From NCBI GenBank assembly GCA_017882835.1, contig JADGOU010000170.1:1-6687 (forward strand): DNA of 6,687 nt, in the 5' to 3' direction. The stretch comes from Frankiaceae bacterium (GTDB taxonomy: Bacteria; Actinomycetota; Actinomycetes; JADGOU01). Shown one piece after another: positions 1-6,589 of the stretch; positions within the stretch are counted from its first letter, which is position 1; each line of letters begins with the position of its first letter. The translations under genes and the position numbers were made by a program. A model generated the notes under the pieces. That model saw only the letters and a list, made by a program, of their open reading frames with translations, had not been told where the DNA came from and did no database searches.

Positions 1-183
1 CACCTGGTCTACCCGGTGCTCTACGGCGGCGTGCTCAGCGGCCGGCCGCTGCCTACCGGCGTACTCGTCGCCCGCAACCTGCTGCTGATCGCTGCCACCA
101 TGAGCGCCGTGCGCGAGGCTCGCGTCCACGCCGCCAAGGTGGCCCGTCCGTCGCCCGCTGAGGACGCGCTGGTTACCGCCTGA
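1..183 (+). CDS. 3' end of an unrecognised, partly hydrophobic protein (5' truncated)
   Basis: The reading frame is open from the first base and ends in TGA at 181-183, giving the last 60 residues of a protein that begins outside the window. Third codon positions are almost all G or C, as in the other real genes here, which is the main reason to call it coding. Two hydrophobic stretches are visible, around residues 2-12 (LVYPVLYGGVL) and 21-33 (VLVARNLLLIAAT). The second is followed by a charged, Arg-rich segment and an Ala/Pro-rich tail with no clear fold. This looks like the last membrane-associated part and cytosolic tail of a small membrane protein, but that is inference and I do not recognise the family. 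The antisense frame over the same bases has no such codon signature. A strong hairpin begins 23 bases after the stop and may end its transcript. Confidence 0.72.
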   Translation, partial: HLVYPVLYGGVLSGRPLPTGVLVARNLLLIAATMSAVREARVHAAKVARPSPAEDALVTA

Positions 184-206
184 CTGGCCAGCTTCAGGCG
201 CCGGCT

Positions 207-236
207 GTCGCCACTGTGGACAAGCACAGTGGCGAC
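207..236. repeat. Perfect 12-bp inverted repeat with 6-nt centre; possible terminator or operator
   Basis: The left arm GTCGCCACTGTG (207-218) is the exact reverse complement of the right arm CACAGTGGCGAC (225-236), separated by GACAAG (219-224). As RNA it would form a very stable 12-bp stem with a 6-nt loop. It starts 23 bases after the stop of the upstream plus-strand gene, a typical place for a GC-rich actinobacterial terminator. No T-run follows on either strand, so an operator-type DNA palindrome is equally possible. The GTG at 229 that would open the longest ORF of the next gene lies inside the right arm, which makes that GTG a poor translation start. The repeat is directly visible; its role is inferred. 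Confidence 0.75.
215..223 (-). promoter_or_regulatory. DnaA-box-like 9-mer (TTGTCCACA on the minus strand)
   Basis: The minus strand reads TTGTCCACA, which matches the DnaA-box consensus described for high-GC actinobacteria such as Streptomyces. It spans the end of the left arm and the centre of the inverted repeat at 207-236. A second site with one mismatch, in the same orientation, starts 29 bases further right. A lone pair is not an origin and no dnaA or dnaN gene is present. If functional, it would more likely be a regulatory or DnaA-titration site. The sequence match is direct; function is inference. Confidence 0.35.
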
Positions 237-243
237 CGCGGCC

Positions 244-252
244 TGTGCACAA
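244..252 (-). promoter_or_regulatory. Second DnaA-box-like 9-mer (TTGTGCACA on the minus strand)
   Basis: The minus strand reads TTGTGCACA, one mismatch from TTGTCCACA and in the same orientation as the site at 215-223. It also contains the self-complementary octamer TGTGCACA (244-251), so it could instead be a small palindromic regulator site. It lies just upstream of the putative -35 element at 258. Support is pattern-level only. Confidence 0.22.
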
Positions 253-257
253 CCACG

Positions 258-286
258 TTGGGTGTGTCTGCCCGCCTTCCTACCGT
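258..286 (+). promoter_or_regulatory. Possible sigma70-type promoter for the large ATPase gene
   Basis: TTGGGT at 258-263 could serve as a -35 element and TACCGT at 281-286 fits the actinobacterial -10 pattern TANNNT, with a 17-base spacer. Transcription would then start near 293, downstream of GTG 229 and GTG 262 and upstream of TTG 358 and GTG 403, consistent with one of the later starts. The match is modest, and such hexamers occur by chance. Confidence 0.28.
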
Positions 287-357
287 GGCCAGGTCAGAAC
301 AACGCCAAGAGCCTCGCAACGACGAGGGACAGTGCTGCAGGGAGCCAGGTAGCCGCG

Positions 358-3300
358 TTGAACGCGCACAGAACGGAAGCCAACCGCGGCGTCGACTTTG
401 AGGTGACGTTGGTCGCCACTCGTCCCGCGCGCCGGTGCGACGTGCGGGTGAGCGCCCCGCGAGGCACGCCGGTCGCCGCCGTCGCGGCTTCGCTGCGCCG
501 GATGGTCGGCCTGCCGGCGGATGACGCCACCGCGGCCATGCATGTCGGCGCCGTCCCCGTCGACCTCGCCGCGGCCCTGGAGGACGCCTTGCGCCCGGGG
601 TCGCTGGTGTCCTTCGGTGCCGCGACGGAGCCAGTCCGCGAGCCGGGGCCGGAGCAGCTAGCGTCAGTCGGCCAGCCGGGGCCGAGGCAGCTGCACGTGG
701 TCGGCGGCCCGGACGCCGGCGAGATCACCACGTTGCTGCCCGTCAGCACGGTCATCGGCCGCGGGGCCGGGGCCGGGTTGCAGCTGGCCGATCCGCGGGT
801 GTCCCGTCGGCACGCCGTGGCGCGCGTGACCGTGGGCGCGATCCTGATCGAGGATCTCGGCTCGACCAACGGCACCACGGTGGACGGCGTCCCGGTGGCG
901 GTGTCCGGCCAGGCGCTGCGCGCCGGCGAGCTGCTGAGGGTCGGCGATACCGCGCTCGCCCGCCCCGATCGCGCTGAGCCGGTCGCCGCGGTGACCCCCG
1001 CCGGTGATGGCCATCTGGCCGTAACTCGGCCACCCCGGTTGCGCGCACCAGCTCCGGTGCACAGCGTCGTGCTCCCGACCCGTCCCACCAAGTCGCCGCG
1101 ACCGAGGTTCGCTGTCCTGGCCGTGGTGCTGCCGTTGGTGCTCGGCCTGGTGATGTGGCGGGTGTCCGGGCAACTCTACTTTCTGCTGTTCACCCTGCTG
1201 TCTCCAGTGCTCGCTATCGGTACGGCGGTGTCCGACCGGACCGCCACCGGGCGCGCCTACCGCCACGGCCAGGCGGCCTACGACCGAGCTCGCGCCGAGG
1301 CCGACCAGCGGCTCGCGGATGCGGTCAGCGCGGACGCCCGCGGACAACGCCGAGCTGCCCCTGATCTCACCGTCCTGGCTGCGGTGGCCCTCGGTCCCGG
1401 CTCGCGACTGTGGGAGCGGCGGGGGGACGACGACGACGTCCTGCAGCTGCGGGTCGCGACCGCCGACGGTCCGACCGGGGTGAAACTGACCACGGATGTC
1501 GGGGAGGTGCTGGAGCCACCGGTGGCGCCGATGGTGCCGGTCACTGTCCGACTGCCCGACATTGGAGTTCTCGGCATTGCGGGCGGCGCTCGCCAAGCAC
1601 ATGGCCTGGCACGAGCACTGCTGGCGCAGGCGGCGGTCCTGCACGCCCCCCAGGACCTGGCCGTGGTCATCCTCGCGACCGCGGACCGCGCATCGGTCTG
1701 GGAATGGGCGCGGTGGCTGCCACATACCCGCGCGACCTTGACGCCGGCTGGCAACTGCCGGGCAATGTTCGGCCTGGGGGCGGAGCAAGCCGCCGCCCGG
1801 ACCGCCGAGCTGCAGGCCTGGGTAGCGGCCAGCGCCGGGGCGCCGCGCTCGGTTTCATCGGCCGGCGAGCGCTCGAAGGTGCTGATGATCGTCGACGGCG
1901 CCCGGCGGCTGCGCAGCAGCACTCCCGGGCTGGCCGCGCTGCTTGATGACGGGCCCGCTGTGGGCGTACACGCCATCTGTCTGGATGACGACGAGCGGAT
2001 GCTGCCCCAGGAGTGCGCCGTCGTGGTCAGGTTTCACAACAGCTCCTCCACCCGGGTGTCCGTGTGCCGAGCCGGCGGACCCGGCGTCGACGACGCGATC
2101 GCCGACACGGCAAGCCTGGACTGGGCCGAGCGGTTGGCCCGCGCCCTGGCGCCACTGCGAGTGGACACCTCGGACGATGGTGGGGCAGCGGCGTTGCCGG
2201 GCCACGTGCGCTGGACCGAGATCGCGGCACTGCCGCTACACGGCGGCGACGGTGACGTGGCGGCGGTGACGGCCCGCTGGACCGACGCCGCCTGCTCGAC
2301 CACCGTGGCGCTCGGCTGTGGACTGACCGGACCGACGACGGTTGACCTCGCCGCCGACGGGCCACACATGCTCGTCGCCGGCACCACCGGTTCCGGCAAG
2401 AGCGAGCTGCTCCGGAGCATGGTGGCCTCGCTCGTGGCGGGCAACCGCCCCGACCAGCTCAGCCTGCTGCTGATCGACTACAAGGGCGGCGCGGCCTTCG
2501 GTCCCTGCGTCGCCCTGCCGCACACCGTTGGCGTGGTGACCGACCTGGACGCGGCCGAGACGGAGCGGGCGCTGACGTCGCTGCACGCTGAACTGCGGCG
2601 CCGGGAGCGCCTGCTGCACGCCGCCGGGGTCGCGGACTCCGACGCCTACCGACGGGCGGTGCCGGAGCGAGATCTCGCCACGCTGCCCCGCCTTGTGATC
2701 ATAGTGGACGAGTTCGCCACCCTCTCCAAGGAGCTGCCGGACTTCGTCGACGGGCTCGTCGGGGTGGCCCAGCGGGGTCGATCGCTCGGCGTGCACCTGG
2801 TGCTGGCCACGCAGCGGCCGGAGGGAGTGGTGCGCGCCGACATCCGAGCCAACACGAACCTACGAGTCTGCCTAGCGGTCACCCGGGCGGCGGAGTCCCT
2901 CGATGTGTTGGAGACCCCCGCGGCCGCCACCATCCCCCGCGGGATCCCGGGCCGGGCCTTCCTGCGCGCCGGTCCGGATGCGCCGACACCGTTCCAGACG
3001 GCGTGCGTCTCGACCGGCTCCACGCGGGTCGGCGGCGCACTTGCCCCGGCCGTGATCCCCGCGCCGTACGCCGAGCTGGGAGCGAACCCGGTGGTCGCAC
3101 CGGTGGCACCCGAGTTCGGAGGAGATGCCGGGCGAGCGGACTGCGACCTCGACCGGCTGGTGCGCGCCGTCGCCGGCGCCGCCGAGCGGCTGGGCATCGC
3201 TGCGGCCCCGGCCCCGTGGCTGCCGCCCCTGCCGCCGATGGTGGAGGTGGCGGCACTGCCACCGCTGGATGCCACGCCGTCGCGGCCCGGTGGCGTGCCA

Positions 3301-4818
3301 GCCGCGCCGTACGGATTGCAGGACCTGCCGGCGCAGCAGCGACGACGCTCCTTGGCCTACGACCTCACAACCGCCGGTCATCTGCTGGTCACGGGTACGG
3401 CTGGCAGCGGCCGCACCACCTTGTTGCGCACGCTGGCTGGATCGCTGGCTGCCGCCACCGGGCCGGCCGACGTGCACCTCTACGCCGTCGATGCCGGCGG
3501 CGGCAGCCTGGCGCCGCTGGCCGAGCTGCCACACTGCGGGGCGGTCGTGTCCCGCGACGAGCCAGAGCGACTGGACCGACTGCTTAACGTGCTGCTGGCC
3601 GAGGTCCACCGGCGCCAGCGAGTGCTCGCCACCGACGGGCATCTCGATGTCGCCGAACAGCGGGCGGCGGTGGCGGCGGCGGACCGACTGCCCTACCTGC
3701 TGGTGTTCGCCCACCAATGGGATGCGCTGCTGTCCGCCTATCAGGACCTCGATGGCGGCCGCGTCATCGACGCCGTGCTGCGCCTGTTCGCGGACGGGTC
3801 GGCCGTCGGCCTGCGCGCGGTCGTGACCGGCGACCGCGCCACGCTGCTGGGCCGGCTCGCTGCGGTGATGTCGGACCGCCTGCTGCTGCAGTTGGCCGAC
3901 CCGGCCGACTACGGCGTGGTAGGGCTGCGGCCGGCGGCGGTCCCCCGCCGACTGCCACACGGCCGCGGGTGGACCCTCGACGGCTTGGTGAGCACCCAGG
4001 TAGCGGTGCTGGGGCCGGATCCGGCCGGCGCGGCGCAGTGCGCGTTGTTGCGCCGGATCGCCGCTGCCAGCCGGCGGGACTGCGCTGCCATTCCCGCGAA
4101 TCGACTGCCGCGGCGGGTGGACGCGATGCCGACCCTGGTGCCGGCAGCCGAGCTGGCCCCCCGGCCGCCGGCGGCCGCCAACCGAGGCACTGCTCGCGTG
4201 GCGCTGGGCATCGGGGGCGATGAGCTCGGCGTGATCGCGGTCGATCTGGGCGACGTTGGTCACCGGTTGTTGGTCGGCGGTGTACCCGGCTCCGGCCGCA
4301 GCACGGCGCTGCTCACGATCGCCGGAGCACTGCTCAACGACGGCAACGGCGTCGTCCTGGTCGCTCCCCGACCCTCTCCGCTGCGGGCGCTGGCCGGCCG
4401 ACCCGGAGTCTTGGGATCTGTCGAAGATCGGGCCGACTCCGACCAACTTGCTGACCTGCTGCGAGCGGCGCCCAGACCGCTGGCGGTGATCGTCGATGAC
4501 GCCGACTACCTGATCGACGCGCCGCTGGCTGTCGAGCTGGATCGGCTGGTGACGCAGGACGGACCGCAGCGCCCCGTCCTGGTGGCGGCCGGCGCCACCG
4601 AGGCGCTGGCCACGACGTACCGGCCGTGGGTCGTAGATGCTCGGCGCAGCCGCGCTGGACTGCTGCTCGGCCCGCGCTCGACCCTGGACGGTGAGCTGGT
4701 GGGGGTGCGGCTGCCCCGCACCGCGGTCGGCCGGCTGCCACCCGGGCGCGGCATCCTGGTGATCCAAGGCGAGGTGGCGCCGGTGCAAGTGGCACTGCCG
4801 CCGGAATGCCAGGTGTAG
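358..4818 (+). CDS. FHA-domain FtsK/SpoIIIE-family ATPase, EccC/EssC-like (type VII secretion-like motor)
   Basis: This is a membrane-anchored multi-ATPase of the EccC/EssC family, whose members drive export of WXG100-type substrates. Counting from TTG 358 (1486 residues), the order is as follows. A beta-grasp/FHA-like region lies at about 14-88. An FHA domain at about 111-203 has GR 134-135, SRRH 149-152 and LGSTNGT 167-173, the phosphothreonine-binding signature. Two membrane helices lie at about 251-267 and 272-291, then a charged helix. The EccC/EssC 'DUF' domain at about 332-607 has WLPH 453-456. ATPase 1 has Walker A GTTGSGKS 675-682, YKGG 708-711, Walker B LVIIVDEFA 779-787 and ATQRP 817-821. 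A linker with PWLPPLP follows near 953. ATPase 2 (GTAGSGRT 1013-1020) and ATPase 3 (GVPGSGRS 1308-1315, Walker B VIVDDA) both have Arg for the Walker lysine. The ORF is open from GTG 229, but that codon lies in the 207-236 hairpin, and codons 229-357 have weak GC bias. TTG 358, with GGAG at 341-344, or GTG 403, just before the first domain, is more likely. The family is certain; secretion versus DNA translocation is inferred. No partner genes are adjacent. Confidence 0.93.
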   Translation: MNAHRTEANRGVDFEVTLVATRPARRCDVRVSAPRGTPVAAVAASLRRMVGLPADDATAAMHVGAVPVDLAAALEDALRPGSLVSFGAATEPVREPGPEQLASVGQPGPRQLHVVGGPDAGEITTLLPVSTVIGRGAGAGLQLADPRVSRRHAVARVTVGAILIEDLGSTNGTTVDGVPVAVSGQALRAGELLRVGDTALARPDRAEPVAAVTPAGDGHLAVTRPPRLRAPAPVHSVVLPTRPTKSPRPRFAVLAVVLPLVLGLVMWRVSGQLYFLLFTLLSPVLAIGTAVSDRTATGRAYRHGQAAYDRARAEADQRLADAVSADARGQRRAAPDLTVLAAVALGPGSRLWERRGDDDDVLQLRVATADGPTGVKLTTDVGEVLEPPVAPMVPVTVRLPDIGVLGIAGGARQAHGLARALLAQAAVLHAPQDLAVVILATADRASVWEWARWLPHTRATLTPAGNCRAMFGLGAEQAAARTAELQAWVAASAGAPRSVSSAGERSKVLMIVDGARRLRSSTPGLAALLDDGPAVGVHAICLDDDERMLPQECAVVVRFHNSSSTRVSVCRAGGPGVDDAIADTASLDWAERLARALAPLRVDTSDDGGAAALPGHVRWTEIAALPLHGGDGDVAAVTARWTDAACSTTVALGCGLTGPTTVDLAADGPHMLVAGTTGSGKSELLRSMVASLVAGNRPDQLSLLLIDYKGGAAFGPCVALPHTVGVVTDLDAAETERALTSLHAELRRRERLLHAAGVADSDAYRRAVPERDLATLPRLVIIVDEFATLSKELPDFVDGLVGVAQRGRSLGVHLVLATQRPEGVVRADIRANTNLRVCLAVTRAAESLDVLETPAAATIPRGIPGRAFLRAGPDAPTPFQTACVSTGSTRVGGALAPAVIPAPYAELGANPVVAPVAPEFGGDAGRADCDLDRLVRAVAGAAERLGIAAAPAPWLPPLPPMVEVAALPPLDATPSRPGGVPAAPYGLQDLPAQQRRRSLAYDLTTAGHLLVTGTAGSGRTTLLRTLAGSLAAATGPADVHLYAVDAGGGSLAPLAELPHCGAVVSRDEPERLDRLLNVLLAEVHRRQRVLATDGHLDVAEQRAAVAAADRLPYLLVFAHQWDALLSAYQDLDGGRVIDAVLRLFADGSAVGLRAVVTGDRATLLGRLAAVMSDRLLLQLADPADYGVVGLRPAAVPRRLPHGRGWTLDGLVSTQVAVLGPDPAGAAQCALLRRIAAASRRDCAAIPANRLPRRVDAMPTLVPAAELAPRPPAAANRGTARVALGIGGDELGVIAVDLGDVGHRLLVGGVPGSGRSTALLTIAGALLNDGNGVVLVAPRPSPLRALAGRPGVLGSVEDRADSDQLADLLRAAPRPLAVIVDDADYLIDAPLAVELDRLVTQDGPQRPVLVAAGATEALATTYRPWVVDARRSRAGLLLGPRSTLDGELVGVRLPRTAVGRLPPGRGILVIQGEVAPVQVALPPECQV
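640..705 (+). repeat. Imperfect in-frame 33-bp tandem duplication in the linker before the FHA domain
   Basis: Bases 640-672 and 673-705 align without gaps at 23 of 33 positions and encode the 11-residue units EPGPEQLASVG and QPGPRQLHVVG. The second copy runs into the first strand of the FHA domain. Eleven consecutive matching bases at the start of the copies suggest an old duplication that lengthened the Pro/Gly-rich linker by one unit. Convergent Pro-Gly-rich composition is the alternative. Confidence 0.4.
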
Positions 4819-4853
4819 CCGCCATCCCGGTCGGGGCCGGCGGTGACCCCGGA

Positions 4854-4881
4854 GGTGGCCGGTGGCCGCGCGCCGGCTACC
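4854..4881 (+). terminator. GC-rich stem-loop between convergent genes, probable terminator
   Basis: GGTGGCCGGTG (4854-4864) pairs with CGCCGGCTACC (4871-4881) to form an 11-bp stem with two G-T wobbles on the plus strand and a 6-base loop, GCCGCG. It starts 35 bases after the stop of the ATPase gene and ends before the stop codon of pruA on the other strand. No T-run follows, as is common for actinobacterial terminators. On the minus strand the wobbles become C-A mismatches, so it should work better for the ATPase transcript. A second weak pairing, CGGGG 4832-4836 with CCCCG 4847-4851, lies just before it. Confidence 0.45.
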
Positions 4882-4887
4882 CGCCGG

Positions 4888-6516
4888 CTACCTCATGTGC
4901 GGATAGCGGTAGTCGGTCGCCGGCACGAACGTCTCCTTGATGGTGCGGGCGCTCACCCAGCGCAGCAGGTTGAGCTTCGAGCCCGCCTTGTCGTTCGTGC
5001 CGCTGGCCCGCGCGCCGCCGAACGGCTGCTGGCCGACCACCGCACCGGTCGGCTTGTCGTTAATGTAGAAGTTCCCGGCTGAGAACCGCAGGGTTTCGGT
5101 CGCCACCGCAATCGCCTGCCGGTCCTGCGCGAAGATCGAGCCGGTGAGGGCGTAGCTGGCCACGTTGGCTGCCTGCGCCACCACCGCGTCGTACGCGTCG
5201 TCGTCATAGACCAGCAAGCCGAGGACCGGCCCGAAGTACTCCGTCGTCAGGACATCGTGCGTCGGGTCACTGGTGCGCAGCACAGTCGGGCGCACGAACC
5301 AGCCCTCCCGGTCGTCCGCGGTGCCGCCGGCCAGGACCTCCAGGGCCGGATCGCCGGCCGCCCGCGCCAGTACGTCGGCCAGGGTCCGGTAGGCGTTGCC
5401 GTCGATGACCGCACCCATGAAGGTGCTGAGGTCGGTGACGTCGCCCATTGGCAGGCTCTCGACCTCGGCGAGGAAGTCCTCGCCCATCCGCCGCCACAGC
5501 GAGCGGGGGATATAGGCGCGGGAGGCCGCGGAGCATTTCTGCCCTTGGTACTCGAACGCGCCGCGCACCAGCGCCGTCCGCAGCGCGGCGATGTCGGCCG
5601 ACGGGTGCGCGATCACGAAGTCCTTGCCGCCGGTCTCCCCCACCAGCCGCGGGTAGCCGCGGTAGCGGTCGATGTTCTCCCCCACCGTCCGCCACAGCTG
5701 CTGGAATACCGCGGTGGAGCCGGTGAAGTGGATGCCGGCCAGGTCCCGGTCCGGTACGGCGACCTCGCCAACGATCCGGCCGCTGCCGGTGACCATGTTG
5801 ATCACGCCGGGCGGGAGCCCCGCGGCCTCCAGCAGCCGCATCAGGAAGTACGCCGCCAGCAGCTGGGTCTGCGCCGGCTTCCACACCACCGTGTTGCCCA
5901 GCAACGCCGGTGCGGTCGGCAAGTTGCCGGCGATCGCGGTGAAGTTGAACGGCGTGATCGCCAGGACGAAGCCTTCCAGGGGGCGGTACTCCATCCGGTT
6001 CCACGTTCCGGCCGAGCTGGCCGGCTGCTCGCGCAGGATGTCGGCGGCGTAGGCGACGTTGAACCGCCAGAAGTCGATCAGCTCGCAGGCCGCGTCGATC
6101 TCGGCCTGGGTCGCGGTCTTGGACTGGCCGAGCATGGTGGCGGCATTGAGCGTGTCCCGCCACGGACCGGCGAGCAGGTCGGCCGCCTTGAGCAGCACGG
6201 CGGCCCGGTCGTCAAAGGTCAAAGCCTGCCATCCGGGCGCTGCCGCCTTAGCCGCGGCGACCGCGGCACCGACGTCGTCGGCCGTCGCCGTGCGCAAGGT
6301 CCCCACCACGGCCGAATGCCGGTGTGGCTGGACCACATCGACCGGCGCACCGCCGCCCATCCGCTGCCGGCCGCCGATCGTCATGGTCAGCTCGACCGGC
6401 TCGACGGCCAGCTCCTTGAGCCGGCCCTCCAGCCCGATGCGTTCCGGTGAGCCCGGCGCGTAGCCCCGGACGGGCTCGTTGACCGGGACCGGAACGGTGG
6501 TGGCCGCGTCCAGCAC
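4888..6516 (-). CDS. pruA: L-glutamate gamma-semialdehyde dehydrogenase (1-pyrroline-5-carboxylate dehydrogenase)
   Basis: This enzyme catalyses NAD-dependent oxidation of glutamate gamma-semialdehyde (from pyrroline-5-carboxylate) to glutamate, the second step of proline catabolism (EC 1.2.1.88), in the cytosol. The protein is a full-length ALDH4-type aldehyde dehydrogenase. Counting from GTG 6516 (542 residues, the usual size of the monofunctional actinobacterial form), PFNF carries the oxyanion Asn at 191. VVWKPA has the cofactor-site Lys 213, and FTGST is at 264-268. GETGGKD holds Glu 294, QGQKCSAASRAY holds the catalytic Cys 328 (codon 5535-5533), and EYFGPV begins at 426. The C-terminal signature QPFGGARASGTNDKAG is at 497-512. 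The N-terminus VNEPVRGYAPGSPER is typical of the family. The frame stays open to ATG 6570, but a perfect AGGAGG lies 5 bases before GTG 6516, and the extra 18 residues look unlike the family. No key residue is missing. It converges on the ATPase gene and may be cotranscribed with the partial gene upstream, 73 bases away. No proline dehydrogenase follows it. Confidence 0.97.
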   Translation of the reverse strand: MLDAATTVPVPVNEPVRGYAPGSPERIGLEGRLKELAVEPVELTMTIGGRQRMGGGAPVDVVQPHRHSAVVGTLRTATADDVGAAVAAAKAAAPGWQALTFDDRAAVLLKAADLLAGPWRDTLNAATMLGQSKTATQAEIDAACELIDFWRFNVAYAADILREQPASSAGTWNRMEYRPLEGFVLAITPFNFTAIAGNLPTAPALLGNTVVWKPAQTQLLAAYFLMRLLEAAGLPPGVINMVTGSGRIVGEVAVPDRDLAGIHFTGSTAVFQQLWRTVGENIDRYRGYPRLVGETGGKDFVIAHPSADIAALRTALVRGAFEYQGQKCSAASRAYIPRSLWRRMGEDFLAEVESLPMGDVTDLSTFMGAVIDGNAYRTLADVLARAAGDPALEVLAGGTADDREGWFVRPTVLRTSDPTHDVLTTEYFGPVLGLLVYDDDAYDAVVAQAANVASYALTGSIFAQDRQAIAVATETLRFSAGNFYINDKPTGAVVGQQPFGGARASGTNDKAGSKLNLLRWVSARTIKETFVPATDYRYPHMR

Positions 6517-6521
6517 AATGG

Positions 6522-6527
6522 CCTCCT
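6522..6527 (-). promoter_or_regulatory. Ribosome binding site that fixes the pruA start
   Basis: The minus strand reads AGGAGG, a perfect Shine-Dalgarno core, followed by the 5-base spacer CCATT and then GTG at 6516-6514. This spacing is good for GTG 6516. The alternative ATG 6570 has only a weak GGGTGG upstream and would place AGGAGG inside the coding sequence. Confidence 0.8.
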
Positions 6528-6589
6528 GCGAGCAGACCAGGCGGTCCCAGCGGCCGCCCGGGGAGTCCATGGTGCCACCCGAGCTGTGG

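Noticed and set aside
207..252. A replication origin around the two DnaA-box-like sites
   Set aside because: Only two sites, no AT-rich unwinding region, and no dnaA, dnaN or other origin-associated gene nearby.
216..401. Small plus-strand ORF (61 codons) starting in the hairpin
   Set aside because: It starts with GTG inside the inverted repeat, has no ribosome binding site, gives a basic low-complexity product, and overlaps the start region of the ATPase gene in another frame.
664..1788. Minus-strand open frame (374 codons) antisense to the FHA and membrane region
   Set aside because: Low-complexity Arg/Gln/Gly/His composition with no domain. It overlaps the well-supported FHA domain and membrane helices on the other strand.
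3246..3263. GGTGGC-GGCACT-GCCACC inverted repeat
   Set aside because: Only a 6-bp stem inside the coding sequence of the linker between ATPase 1 and 2; expected by chance in Ala/Pro-rich GC-rich codons.
2872..4788. Long minus-strand open frame (638 codons) antisense to the ATPase gene
   Set aside because: Its translation is rich in Gln, Arg, Gly and His with no recognisable domain, as expected from the complement of a GC-rich gene. The plus-strand frame here encodes clear ATPase motifs.
5257..6450. Plus-strand open frame (397 codons) antisense to pruA
   Set aside because: It mirrors the GC-biased codons of pruA and gives an Arg/Gly/Gln-rich product without any family signature, while the minus strand encodes a complete enzyme.
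6517..6570. N-terminal extension of pruA from ATG 6570
   Set aside because: AGGAGG would fall inside it, the following GTG has ideal spacing, and the 18 added residues are unlike the usual start of this family.
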